A stretch of DNA of 64,000 bases, from the NCBI GenBank assembly GCA_905233685.1, contig CAJOEZ010000023.1:1-64000 (forward strand), given 5' to 3'. This DNA is from an uncultured Bacteroidales bacterium (GTDB lineage Bacteria; Bacteroidota; Bacteroidia; Bacteroidales; F082). Positions 7,198 through 15,688 of this stretch are shown here, in pieces. Under the pieces are notes generated by a model, which was not told where the DNA came from, made no database searches, and saw only the letters and a list, made by a program, of their open reading frames with translations. The first letter of the stretch is position 1; the number at the start of each line of letters is the position of its first letter. Both the position numbers and the translations under genes were made by a program.

Positions 7198-8334
7198 ATG
7201 GCAAGACCAGTAAGCATTACAAAAGACAAGATTCTCGCAGCCGCTTTGGATGTGGTGAGAAAAGGCGGTGCCTCTGCCCTCACGGCTCGAAGCCTCTCGT
7301 CGGCATTAGGGTGCGGTGCCAATGCCATCTTCTCGGCATACGGGTCAATGGAGGGCATCTTGTCTGCCGTAAAATCCGAAGCCCGCAAGTCGTTCAGGGA
7401 ACGCATAAGTGAAGGTTTTTCGCTGAATCCGCCCTTCAAGGGCTTCGGCTTGGCTCTCCTGTGGTTCGCTATGGACGAGCCTCAACTATATAAAATAGTA
7501 ATGGAAGAGAAAGTGTCGGCGATGTCTATTGAGGATTACATCGAGGCACATCTAGGCTTCAAGGAGGAGTCTGTTGCAGCCATTAGCCAATCCTTCAACT
7601 TGCAAGAGAAGAATGCTGAAATGCTTTATTATCAGATGGTTATTGTAGCACTTGGGATGGCTCATATTTGTGTCGAGGGTGGCGTCCCCTTAAGCATAAC
7701 GCAGGCTTCCGAAATCCTTGGGAAGAATGTGCGTGCTTTCCTGATGGTCATTCACGCTGGTGCCGATGCGCGTGAATCTTTCATGCCCACCAAAGGTAAC
7801 GGGCCAGAAGGCGACGTGAGTTCCTATCTCCTAATGCATACCCTAGCAAACCAAAACCATCTGCTACAAGAACTTCACGCCAATCCAAGATATATTCAGG
7901 ACAGCGAATGGACCGAAATGGAACGTGTGCTCCGAAACAGTTTTTCCCTCACCTCGGAATCCCTCAGGGAGGAACACCCCAACTTCACCCGAGGCGACAT
8001 CCGTCTGATTATTCTCTCACGATTGCGGTTTACCGTGGCTGAGCAAGCCTTACTATTGGGCATTTCGCCCGCTTCGGTCACCAAAGCTCGGCAACGACTT
8101 AAGGGCAGATTGGGGAGTGATACACTTTTTCCCAAACCACCAGAGACCAAAGGCCAGCAGAAGGAGGCTGACGACAAGGATGATGATAAAGGTTGTGTTG
8201 TTCCATCCCGTTGTATCGATGGCAGTGAGCGAATTATTGACGATGTGAATGATGATTCCTGGAATGATGCTGCCCGTGCGCCAATAAAGCCAACCGACGA
8301 TGATTCCGAATATTATGCTACCAAAAAACGCTAG
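7198..8334 (+). CDS. TetR/AcrR-type regulator with a second C-terminal HTH and an aberrant tail
   Basis: A 378-residue frame. Residues about 5-55 are a TetR DNA-binding domain (ILAAALDVVRKGGASALTARSLSSALGCGANAIFSAY, split over helix 1 to the recognition helix). Residues about 60-190 look like the ligand/dimer domain. Residues about 270-310 hold a second HTH, LRFTVAEQALLLGISPASVTKARQRL, of the kind found at the ends of Bacteroidetes regulators. After about residue 310 the protein is acidic, low-complexity and antisense to the CPBP gene, so its natural end was probably near 8130. It diverges from the CAT-like operon and is likely to regulate it. Confidence 0.8.
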   Translation: MARPVSITKDKILAAALDVVRKGGASALTARSLSSALGCGANAIFSAYGSMEGILSAVKSEARKSFRERISEGFSLNPPFKGFGLALLWFAMDEPQLYKIVMEEKVSAMSIEDYIEAHLGFKEESVAAISQSFNLQEKNAEMLYYQMVIVALGMAHICVEGGVPLSITQASEILGKNVRAFLMVIHAGADARESFMPTKGNGPEGDVSSYLLMHTLANQNHLLQELHANPRYIQDSEWTEMERVLRNSFSLTSESLREEHPNFTRGDIRLIILSRLRFTVAEQALLLGISPASVTKARQRLKGRLGSDTLFPKPPETKGQQKEADDKDDDKGCVVPSRCIDGSERIIDDVNDDSWNDAARAPIKPTDDDSEYYATKKR

Positions 8335-8862
8335 CGGAAATTTGTGAAGTAACCCGAAAGCAATTGCGGAAATCAGAATGGCCAGCCAAGGTCGGCATCG
8401 GGTCTTAAGCAGTCCACCAAGAAGAACGCCTCGGAAACCGATCTCTTCGGCTGCCGGACCGAAAATGCAACCGTAGAGGATTCCGCTAATTCCGGAAATC
8501 GTAGAATTGTCTTCAGCCATCTCCTGTAGTATTTCAGGGAAAAAGAGTTGGCCAACCGACTCTTCAACAAACAAATAGGCCGTAGCAATCAAGACAGACA
8601 TACCGACCGCCGGCCATATCATACGCCGCTCAATACAGCCAAACGACAGCTTAACATAGCGTTTGCTTAGAAACACAACAACAATGAGAAAGTTGCTCGC
8701 CAGCATCGACCAACTCAAAATGCCATAATCTGTATGTTTTGAAATGATAAGGCTTATGACAACGCCAACAATTGACGGCACTAAAAACAAAAACCACCAA
8801 AGCAGGAACAGCTTTATCGTTCTCCATGGTTCTTCATTCATGTTCCATTCATTGTTTTGCAT
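8053..8862 (-). CDS. CPBP-family intramembrane glutamic endopeptidase
   Basis: A 269-residue protein with about eight membrane segments. It carries the CPBP (Abi/CAAX protease) motifs EEIGFRG (E139, E140, R144), then FGLLH and IIIHIVNNS. The glutamates and histidines form the active site in the membrane. Roles in the family range from prenyl-protein processing to bacteriocin immunity; none can be picked here. The last roughly 25 residues (CITPQSALKSLPSFGDRSGRN) follow a basic membrane-end stretch and run antisense into the HTH of the convergent regulator, so the tail is probably an extension after loss of the original stop. It overlaps the next gene upstream by 14 bp. Confidence 0.85.
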   Translation of the reverse strand: MQNNEWNMNEEPWRTIKLFLLWWFLFLVPSIVGVVISLIISKHTDYGILSWSMLASNFLIVVVFLSKRYVKLSFGCIERRMIWPAVGMSVLIATAYLFVEESVGQLFFPEILQEMAEDNSTISGISGILYGCIFGPAAEEIGFRGVLLGGLLKTRCRPWLAILISAIAFGLLHKFPLAFFGSIIFGIIVGWLYWRTGSIIPGIIIHIVNNSLTAIDTTGWNNTTFIIILVVSLLLLAFGLWWFGKKCITPQSALKSLPSFGDRSGRNAQ

Positions 8863-9259
8863 CCTTTTTTAAACAAACTACGGCGACAATCGCCTCCACC
8901 AGTCCGAGCACGAAATAGATGTTGCTCAAGGCGTTGAAGCCCCAAACCCACCATTCGAGGACAATCCAAAGCATCAGTATGATGCCGCAGGCAAGGACGG
9001 CGGGCTGGGCCAAAGGGTGCTTCTTAAACAATAGGTAGGCCGCCACCAACTGGGTGATGCCATTCACGGCAAACAAGGCGAAGCCCGAAGGGATGAAATT
9101 CTTGAAGAAAACATCCGGCCAAGGCATCTTTGCCCGCAACATCTCCAAAAGCGGTTCGCCGCCCCATGTCGCGCCAGTAGGGTCAATCCACATCATCACA
9201 GCACCTGCTACCGCACCGATGCCAATAAACAAGGTCAGGAATTTCTCAAGTTTAATCAT
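8849..9259 (-). CDS. Four-helix hypothetical membrane protein
   Basis: A 136-residue protein with four hydrophobic segments (about 5-25, 55-80, 87-108 and 112-131) and a conserved-looking loop DPTGATWGGEPLLEMLR. No enzyme motif is seen. The ATG at 9259 (MIKLEKFLTL) gives the best N-terminus; an upstream in-frame start is not supported. It overlaps the CPBP gene downstream, so the two are co-transcribed from the -7 box at 9287-9294. I do not recognise the family. Confidence 0.7.
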   Translation of the reverse strand: MIKLEKFLTLFIGIGAVAGAVMMWIDPTGATWGGEPLLEMLRAKMPWPDVFFKNFIPSGFALFAVNGITQLVAAYLLFKKHPLAQPAVLACGIILMLWIVLEWWVWGFNALSNIYFVLGLVEAIVAVVCLKKDAKQ

Positions 9260-9286
9260 GTCAAAGGCTGTTTTTGAAATCTTCTG

Positions 9287-9294
9287 CAAAATTA
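9287..9294 (-). promoter_or_regulatory. -7 box of the membrane protein/CPBP unit
   Basis: Minus-strand TAATTTTG matches TAnnTTTG, 27 bp before the ATG at 9259. Confidence 0.55.
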
Positions 9295-9378
9295 CACACT
9301 TTTGCGCAAACGGCGAACCACAGAGGACAGATTATGGAGTTTTGTGACAAACGGCATTATCGTATGTTGAAATTGTCG

Positions 9379-9386
9379 TAAATTTG
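9379..9386 (+). promoter_or_regulatory. -7 box of the short C10 protease gene
   Basis: TAAATTTG matches TAnnTTTG and precedes the ATG at 9411 by 24 bp. Confidence 0.55.
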
Positions 9387-9410
9387 CGGCATGAACCAAT
9401 TTTGAGTACC

Positions 9411-10490
9411 ATGCAGAAAGCGCTTACCTTTTTGTTATTGTTCTGTGCTTTGACCGGTTGGGCACAGAATCCTCTCATTAAAACCGTAGAAACACCTTAC
9501 TCTGCCACGCCATTGTTTCGCGCGGAAGGCTTGCTTTCCTCGCACTGGACTCAGGACTATCCCTACAATCAATTTTGTCCAAGAGACCCGGTAAATAACA
9601 ATTCATACAGTTATGCCGGGTGTCCCGCGATTGCCATGGGGCAGATTATCAATTATTTGCAGACAACGCAAGGCACACGCTTTTCCGATAGTGATGACTA
9701 TTACCATTCCTACACTGGCCGCAATTACATGATTGACGACGATTGGGGAGCCTTGAAGTTTCTGTCATTTCCAAAGTTAAACGAATTGTTGGATTCCGTT
9801 GATGCCACTTTCCAGCGAAACGAGACGCTCCCAGATGAGTTGGCAGCAGCCTTGGTTTTTGCTTGTGGTACAGCCCTCACCCAAGTGTATACTTCGGAAG
9901 GCTCAGGCACTTTTGCTGTGGATCAGGCGTTTGCAGCCTACAAGCGGTTTGGATTTACGGACTGCGTGCTCTTCCGAGAACCCGATTCCTTGATGTATGC
10001 CACCTTAATCTCCAATTTGCAATCCGGTTATCCCGCTCACTTGGCCGTTGAAAATCCCGCAGGAGCAGTCGGGCACAATGTTGTAGTGGATGGCTATCGC
10101 GAAGAAGACGGCAAGTTCCACATCAATTTTGGCTACGGTGGTACTTTGGACAACTGGTACGACATCCCTGACCCCAATTTCTACTACGGAATGACCAAGA
10201 TGGAAGGCATTATTTTGAATATCATTCCCGACTCTGGGCCTTTGGCTGTTCACGAGGCTGCCTTCCAACAGCCTCTTGAAGTTTACCCCAATCCTGTTTC
10301 CGATGTTCTCTATCTGAAAAGCCTTCCTTGCAAACAGGTGAATTATTCCATTTTCAATGTTTTGGGGCAAGAGGTGGCTATGGGTTCCTCTTGTGGAACA
10401 ATTTCCGTTGCATCATTGGAAAAAGGGCTTTATTTCTTACAGGTTAAGGGTGAAAACCTCTGTGAAACGACCAAGTTTATTGTGAAATAG
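9411..10490 (+). CDS. Short C10-family cysteine protease with T9SS sorting domain
   Basis: A 359-residue secreted protease of the streptopain/PrtT (C10) family. The signal peptide is MQKALTFLLLFCALTGWAQ. The catalytic Cys lies in AGCPAIAMGQ (C71), the catalytic His in GHNVVVDGY (H222), and FHINFGYGG follows. The last about 80 residues (VYPNPVSDVLYL ... GLYFLQV) are a type A T9SS C-terminal sorting domain, so it is exported through the outer membrane and probably surface-anchored. Unlike the larger paralogue at 15689-19081 it has no Spi-like propeptide between signal and catalytic core. The ATG at 9411 was preferred because it begins the signal peptide. It is transcribed alone. Confidence 0.9.
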   Translation: MQKALTFLLLFCALTGWAQNPLIKTVETPYSATPLFRAEGLLSSHWTQDYPYNQFCPRDPVNNNSYSYAGCPAIAMGQIINYLQTTQGTRFSDSDDYYHSYTGRNYMIDDDWGALKFLSFPKLNELLDSVDATFQRNETLPDELAAALVFACGTALTQVYTSEGSGTFAVDQAFAAYKRFGFTDCVLFREPDSLMYATLISNLQSGYPAHLAVENPAGAVGHNVVVDGYREEDGKFHINFGYGGTLDNWYDIPDPNFYYGMTKMEGIILNIIPDSGPLAVHEAAFQQPLEVYPNPVSDVLYLKSLPCKQVNYSIFNVLGQEVAMGSSCGTISVASLEKGLYFLQVKGENLCETTKFIVK

Positions 10491-10508
10491 CTCTGCCACA
10501 GTCTTGGT

Positions 10509-11279
10509 TTATTGGTCCTGCTTAAGCCTCTCTTTGGCCTGACTGAGATTATTCTCGGCCTCAATATATTCTTGAACTGACAGCTGTTTATCGAGATCGT
10601 ATTCCTCACTATTATCCTCCACCACCATGCGCTGACTACTGAACGCCTTCAGTTCCTCCTCGCTGACTTTCATCATCTGCATACAACGGTTGCGAATCTT
10701 CTGCATGTCCAACAAACTTTGCTTGTTGTACATATAATGCGCTGGAAAATCAACACTAAAAAGGCCTTCCAAAGATTGCGTAAGCCCCGATCCAACCACC
10801 TCTTTCTCGAACACATCCAACACGTTTTCCTGATAATATCGGCGCGCATTATAGAAAGCAGAGACTTCATGAACAAAGTTGACATTGCCAAGGGTATTGA
10901 AGGTCTCGATATTGGAGGAAAAAACTTTTTCCGTCGTTTCGGTAAACTCAATATAGGTTATCATAAGCGTTGACAAAAAGCAGGAACGATGACTCTCGAA
11001 GCACTCCGGATGAAAGGCAACCTCCTGCTGTGCTTGAAATGCCTCATAAAACACCGAATCCGCATGTTGCACTTGCTCGATGGTTTTGTCGAAGTCACAG
11101 ATGATCATCATGACCATTTCCCTTTTGTCCTTCTCTTTCTGATAATGCTCGATGACGGCCGAAGTGCCGAACGTCAGGACAATGGAGACCGTGGTGGCGA
11201 CAAGTGACAGCAAAAACTGTTTCAACATGGAAGAATCGCCACGGTTTTTAAAAAGGGAAGATTTTAATGGTCTTTTCAT
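10509..11279 (-). CDS. Hypothetical membrane-anchored protein with coiled-coil tail
   Basis: A 256-residue protein. One N-terminal membrane helix (about 19-43, LKQFLLSLVATTVSIVLTF) follows a basic start, and a long helical body with EHYQKEKDKREMVMMIICDFDKTIEQVQHADSVF follows. The C-terminus (about 215-256) is charged and coiled-coil-like (SVQEYIEAENNLSQAKERL). Residues in the body resemble the widespread Bacteroidetes one-helix DUF proteins, but I cannot name one with confidence. It is convergent with the C10 gene and lies 47 bp after the AlkZ-like gene, probably in the same transcript. Confidence 0.65.
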   Translation of the reverse strand: MKRPLKSSLFKNRGDSSMLKQFLLSLVATTVSIVLTFGTSAVIEHYQKEKDKREMVMMIICDFDKTIEQVQHADSVFYEAFQAQQEVAFHPECFESHRSCFLSTLMITYIEFTETTEKVFSSNIETFNTLGNVNFVHEVSAFYNARRYYQENVLDVFEKEVVGSGLTQSLEGLFSVDFPAHYMYNKQSLLDMQKIRNRCMQMMKVSEEELKAFSSQRMVVEDNSEEYDLDKQLSVQEYIEAENNLSQAKERLKQDQ

Positions 11280-11326
11280 AAGGCAATGATAATTATTGGT
11301 TTATAAGTAATTTACAATGGCATAAA

Positions 11327-12373
11327 TCATGTCGTCTGAAACTTTTTGTATTTCGTCCATTCTTCCTGAATATCAGCCTCATGCTCACCCATAAAGAACT
11401 CCGTCTGAAGGTCTTCTTTAAAAGGCATCCAATTGCCGCAAATGATGCCGTCATGCGCGATGACGGGCTGGAAAATGCCGCTGTTGTTGTGGGCTTTGTG
11501 CCTGTGGTCGGGCGCGAGGACAATGTCACGGCTCTTGTAGCTGATGAGGTATTCGTCGTAGGGCGGAATCAGAAGGTATTTTCCTTTGCGAAAGCCTCTT
11601 GTGCGGCAATCATCGGTCAGATAAAATTCCTTATGTTGAGACGTACGGCCGCGCGTCTCAACGTGGAGATAATCGCCCAAAAGCGCTACCCCCTTCCGAC
11701 AGTCGCTGATATTCAGCCCCGACCACCACACGAAATCCTCCAACGAGGCCGGTTGGCGGCTTTGGAAGTATTTGCGGGTGAAGAGCATCAGGGCTTCGTC
11801 ACGGTCCATCTTCGTATGGACTTTCACCTTGTCAGCGGCAAGCGCATAGGTTGCTTTCATAGGCAACAAGTCGCCGCTACAAAGTGTCCCCGACATCTCC
11901 GCCATGCGGATGTGGTACGACAGCCGATGTTCGTCCATGCAAATGTCTCTCTCTGCCAAAGCTTGCACAAAATCTTCTTTGGTAACGCTTCCCTTGTCGG
12001 CAGCGGTTTGGGCAAGAATCTCCCTGATTTTCAGCACTTCCTCTTCAGGGATGCTGATTTTGTTGCTGCTCATCCAGCCTTTGGTCACGGCGATGGCCTT
12101 GGGCGCACAAAGTTCAAGAAAAGGCCAATAATCCTCGGCGGAAACGAGTTGCCAAGTGCCGCGCATCAGATGAAAACGGATGATTTCTCCGCTGTCGAAG
12201 GCCTTTTTGAAAGCCTTGGCCGAGGGCTTTTTCATTCGCATGGCCACCGCCCAACGCATCATTCGGTATTCCTGCGCCTGCATAGCCCCCATAAAGCCGA
12301 CCACCTCAGCAGGGCTATCAAACTGAGGACAAATGAGTTGCTGGTTGAGCAATCGGAGGGCTACTGGATTCAT
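11327..12373 (-). CDS. AlkZ/YcaQ-like winged-helix DNA-binding protein (HTH_42)
   Basis: A 348-residue protein of the HTH_42 (PF06224) group. The N-terminus NPVALRLLNQQL and FMGAMQAQEYRM contains the Q32-A-Q34 motif that matches the catalytic QxQ of AlkZ-type DNA glycosylases. FHLMRGTWQLVSAEDYWPFL is a second hallmark block, and PPYDEYLISYKSRDIVL closes the domain. AlkZ enzymes excise bulky or crosslinked alkylpurines; this homologue's substrate is not known. The ATG at 12373 (MNPVALRLL) gives the canonical family start. Confidence 0.85.
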   Translation of the reverse strand: MNPVALRLLNQQLICPQFDSPAEVVGFMGAMQAQEYRMMRWAVAMRMKKPSAKAFKKAFDSGEIIRFHLMRGTWQLVSAEDYWPFLELCAPKAIAVTKGWMSSNKISIPEEEVLKIREILAQTAADKGSVTKEDFVQALAERDICMDEHRLSYHIRMAEMSGTLCSGDLLPMKATYALAADKVKVHTKMDRDEALMLFTRKYFQSRQPASLEDFVWWSGLNISDCRKGVALLGDYLHVETRGRTSQHKEFYLTDDCRTRGFRKGKYLLIPPYDEYLISYKSRDIVLAPDHRHKAHNNSGIFQPVIAHDGIICGNWMPFKEDLQTEFFMGEHEADIQEEWTKYKKFQTT

Positions 12374-12496
12374 GCTTCGCTGGATTTTGGCGCAAAGATA
12401 GGCATTTCTGCACACCCGATTTCAAGTTTTTTCAAAATCCAAATCGCTGCAATCGAATTTTTACTATTATTTATTGCAGTCAAAATTAAAAACCTT

Positions 12497-12604
12497 ATGT
12501 ACAACGAATCCATTATACAGATTTTTGAAAGAGTCAATGTCCGCATGGTTTGGGACGAAAAGGAACAGGGAATGTTTTATAACTCCAAAAACTTCCTCGG
12601 ATGA
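12497..12604 (+). pseudogene. Remnant of a BRO-N/DinD-like domain
   Basis: A 35-codon frame, MYNESIIQIFERVNVRMVWD followed by EKEQGMFYNSKNFLG. It resembles the first strand of BRO-N/damage-inducible protein D/phage antirepressor domains, which begin with a hydrophobic-IFE...(I/V)R-VWDE pattern. The rest of the domain is missing; the frame stops where it meets the 3' end of the thioredoxin gene. It is likely the stub of a deleted gene. The match rests on a short stretch, so it is tentative. Confidence 0.45.
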
Positions 12605-13476
12605 TAAGCGAAAATCCAAGGGCGGTTGCTGAGGAAGCCGTTGTAAACCACCTCGCCTTTCTTATTGATATAGGTCACGTGCGGGAAGGCATTGAAGCCC
12701 AAATCCAGCATCACTTGCTTGCTATCCAAGGCTTTGGCCCAAGTGAAAGCCGATTCACGGCTAGTCTCGCTTTCATAAAAGGCTGAATCACTGGCTTCAT
12801 CGAAGGAGACGAAAGCAGCGATGAACACTTTGGTCGTATCTCCTTCATATTGAGCCGCTAAGTCCGAGAAATGCGGCAACTCCTTGTGACAATTCGCGCA
12901 ATGCGACGACCAAAAAAAGATTGCGACATTCTTTCCCTGCAAGTTGGCTTCGGTAAGCGTATCACCCTCCTTCGTGACAAAAGCGTATGAAAACGGGAAA
13001 GGTTGCTCCACCTTGCTATATTGCTCTTTAACAACAAGATACGTAAACAGATTCGCACTTCCAACATACACCAACGGAATCGAAAACAGCATCAAGAAAG
13101 CTATAAGCAAATACTTGGTTTTCAGCGAAACATTTAGTGCTTCAATGAGCAACACCGACAAAATCGCAAATGCAAACGCGATTAAACGCATTGCGATGAA
13201 TGGCCCATACCCTACAAGGTGAGTGGCCACCATAACAAAGGCAAAAATGGGCAACTGTATCCATTTTTGCTTGGCGCTCGAATCTTTTGTGATATAATAA
13301 AAGGTTGGAATAGTGACAAAAGCAATGGCAATAGCTATCACAAAATTATTCGACGACCCACATACCCCGAGCAATAAAACAGCCAATAGAGGCACAAATG
13401 CCGCAATAATCGTTTTCGTATAGATTGAAGCTTTTTTCTTCCTGTTTTCCAAATTGTTAATCGTTTTTTCTTCCAT
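12577..13476 (-). CDS. Membrane-anchored thioredoxin-family (TlpA/ResA-like) protein
   Basis: A 299-residue protein. Four hydrophobic segments (about 22-40, 43-62, 75-112 and 122-148) form a membrane module, followed by an external TlpA/ResA thioredoxin domain (about 158-299) with the redox pair in SSHCANCHKELP (C193, C196) and the cis-Pro segment NAFPHVTYINKKGEVVY. It would act in extracytoplasmic thiol exchange. The ATG at 13476 (MEEKTINN) is preferred over an upstream TTG. It diverges from the OPT transporter with a 65-bp gap. Confidence 0.82.
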   Translation of the reverse strand: MEEKTINNLENRKKKASIYTKTIIAAFVPLLAVLLLGVCGSSNNFVIAIAIAFVTIPTFYYITKDSSAKQKWIQLPIFAFVMVATHLVGYGPFIAMRLIAFAFAILSVLLIEALNVSLKTKYLLIAFLMLFSIPLVYVGSANLFTYLVVKEQYSKVEQPFPFSYAFVTKEGDTLTEANLQGKNVAIFFWSSHCANCHKELPHFSDLAAQYEGDTTKVFIAAFVSFDEASDSAFYESETSRESAFTWAKALDSKQVMLDLGFNAFPHVTYINKKGEVVYNGFLSNRPWIFAYHPRKFLEL

Positions 13477-13541
13477 ATTGATTTTCAAACGGATTATTTT
13501 CCTTAATATTGCAAATCATTTCGAAATCAAACATTCTCACT

Positions 13542-15545
13542 ATGGAAAACGATCAATTCAAACTGCCCGAAAACGCGCAACGCGAACTGAAACCGGGCGA
13601 AGAGTATGAACCCATACTCTCGAAAAACAAAAAGTATCAAGAAGTTACGGTATGGTCGGTGTGCATCGGCCTGCTGATGACCATCCTGTTTTCGGCTGCC
13701 GCAGCCTACCTCGGCCTGAAGGTCGGGCAGGTGTTTGAGGCCGCTATCCCCATCGCCATCATCGCCATCGGCCTCACGGGATTAGCCCGCAAGAACGATG
13801 CACTGGCGCAAAACGTCATCATCCAGTCGATTGGCGGCTGCTCAGGCGGCGTGGTGGCGGGTGCCATCTTCACCCTGCCCGCACTCTACATCCTGCAAGG
13901 CAAAGGCTACCAAATCGAAATCAACTTCTGGCAGGTGTTCATCGCCTCGCTTCTCGGCGGTATCTTGGGCATCCTGTTCCTCATCCCCTTCCGCAAGTAC
14001 TTCGTCAAGGAGCAACACGGCAAGTTCCCCTTCCCCGAGGCCACGGCCACCACACAGGTTCTGGTCAGCGGACAAAAGAAGGGCAAGGACTCATTATTAC
14101 TGGTAATCAGTGGCTTGATTGGCGGTTTATACGACTTCATCGTCTCCACCTTCGGCTGGTGGTCGGAAACCATCACCACCCGTATGATGGGCTGGGGTGC
14201 GACCTTGGCCGACAAAGCCAAACTGATGTTCAAGGTGAACACGGGCGCGGCTGTGCTTGGCTTGGGCTACATCATCGGCCTGAAATACGCCTTCATCATC
14301 TGCTGCGGCTCCATGTTGGTGTGGTTCATCATCATCCCAGGCATGAACCTCATTTGGGGCAACCAAATCATCGACCTGATGAACGCGGGCATCACCGCCA
14401 CCATCGGCTCAATGGCACCTGAAGAGATCTTCAAGAACTATGCGCGTCACATCGGCATCGGCGGCATCGCCATGGCGGGTGTCATCAGCATCATCAAGTC
14501 GTGGGGCGTGATTAAGTCGTCGGTGGGTTTGGCCGCCAACGAGTTCAAGGGCAAGAAAGCCACCAACGAACCCGTCGACCGCACCCAGCAAGACATTTCG
14601 ATGAAAGCTATCGTCATCGGTATTGTGGTGGTACTCATCATCACCTTCCTGTTCTTCTGGTTCGGCGTGGTACACAACTTCGGCCATGCCTTGATAGGCA
14701 TTTTGGTCGTGGCCGTCATTGCCTTCCTGTTCACGACGGTGGCCGCCAATGCCATTGCAATCGTGGGCAGCAACCCCGTGAGCGGCATGACGCTGATGAC
14801 CCTGATTTTGGCCTCCTTGGTGATGGTCGCCGCTGGACTGAGTGGTCCCAATGGCATGACCGCCACATTAATTATAGGTGGCGTGGTCTGCACCGCTTTG
14901 GCCGTGGCCGGAGCCTTCATCACCGACCTGAAAGTAGGTTACTGGATTGGCACGACACCCAAGAAACAAGAAATCTGGAAGTTCGTCGGCGTGGCCGTGG
15001 CCGCTGCCACCGTCGCCGGCGTGATTATGATTCTGAACAAGGCTTACGGTTTCGTGGGCGACGGTGCTTTGGTCGCGCCGCAAGCCAACGCCATGAGCGC
15101 CGTCATCGAGCCGATGATGTCAGGTGGCAGTGCCCCGTGGCTGCTTTACGGCATCGGTGCCGCCATCGCTTTGATTCTCAACTTCTGCAAGGTGCCTGCC
15201 CTGCCCTTCGCCTTGGGCATGTTCATCCCGATTGACCTCAACGTGCCGCTGCTTATCGGTGGTGCCGTGTCGTGGTTTGTCAGCACGCGCAGCAAGGACC
15301 AGAAACTCAACGATGCCCGTTACAACCGTGGCACCCTCATCGCCTCGGGCTTCATCGCCGGTGGTGCCTTGATGGGTGTGGTGAGCGCCATTTTGAAGTT
15401 CGCTAACGTGGATGCCGTGGCTAAGACCGCCGACGGCACGCCGTTTGCCGAGTTGCCCATTGCAGGCCTCATCGCCTTGGTGATGTATATCGCCATCATC
15501 TGCTATATGATTTGGGACTCGAAACGGGCGAAAGTCGAAGAGTAG
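13542..15545 (+). CDS. OPT-family oligopeptide transporter
   Basis: A 667-residue polytopic membrane protein with about 14-16 helices. Family hallmarks are the N-terminal block SAAAAYLGLKVGQVFEAAIP and the motif GSNPVSGMT (the NPG-like segment of prokaryotic OPTs). Prokaryotic OPTs import oligopeptides by proton symport, which fits a genome with secreted C10 proteases. The ATG at 13542 begins the hydrophilic head MENDQFKLPENAQ; an upstream TTG is less likely. A clear terminator follows at 15574. Confidence 0.9.
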   Translation: MENDQFKLPENAQRELKPGEEYEPILSKNKKYQEVTVWSVCIGLLMTILFSAAAAYLGLKVGQVFEAAIPIAIIAIGLTGLARKNDALAQNVIIQSIGGCSGGVVAGAIFTLPALYILQGKGYQIEINFWQVFIASLLGGILGILFLIPFRKYFVKEQHGKFPFPEATATTQVLVSGQKKGKDSLLLVISGLIGGLYDFIVSTFGWWSETITTRMMGWGATLADKAKLMFKVNTGAAVLGLGYIIGLKYAFIICCGSMLVWFIIIPGMNLIWGNQIIDLMNAGITATIGSMAPEEIFKNYARHIGIGGIAMAGVISIIKSWGVIKSSVGLAANEFKGKKATNEPVDRTQQDISMKAIVIGIVVVLIITFLFFWFGVVHNFGHALIGILVVAVIAFLFTTVAANAIAIVGSNPVSGMTLMTLILASLVMVAAGLSGPNGMTATLIIGGVVCTALAVAGAFITDLKVGYWIGTTPKKQEIWKFVGVAVAAATVAGVIMILNKAYGFVGDGALVAPQANAMSAVIEPMMSGGSAPWLLYGIGAAIALILNFCKVPALPFALGMFIPIDLNVPLLIGGAVSWFVSTRSKDQKLNDARYNRGTLIASGFIAGGALMGVVSAILKFANVDAVAKTADGTPFAELPIAGLIALVMYIAIICYMIWDSKRAKVEE

Positions 15546-15573
15546 CTTTTCGGCATCAATGTGAGACTTTGAC

Positions 15574-15616
15574 CATGACCGCTTGACACGATTTCAGGCG
15601 GTCATGTTCTTTTTAT
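15574..15616 (+). terminator. Rho-independent terminator of the OPT gene
   Basis: The stem CATGACCGC (15574-15582) pairs perfectly with GCGGTCATG (15598-15606) and is followed by TTCTTTTTAT. Confidence 0.8.
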
Positions 15617-15647
15617 GCTTGACTGCCAAACGTACCCAAATTTTTAC

Positions 15648-15655
15648 TACCTTTG
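15648..15655 (+). promoter_or_regulatory. -7 box of the large C10 protease gene
   Basis: TACCTTTG followed by CAG matches TAnnTTTG and lies 33 bp before the ATG at 15689. The nearest TTG upstream (15619-15621) is spaced 26 bp away, longer than usual. Confidence 0.6.
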
Positions 15656-15688
15656 CAGCCCAATTTGAAAACAAGAAAACATACTGAT

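Noticed and set aside
11381-12604. A 407-codon plus-strand frame opposite the AlkZ-like gene
   Set aside because: Most of it is antisense of a recognised gene. Only its last 35 codons, with their own ATG at 12497, resemble a real domain and are reported separately.
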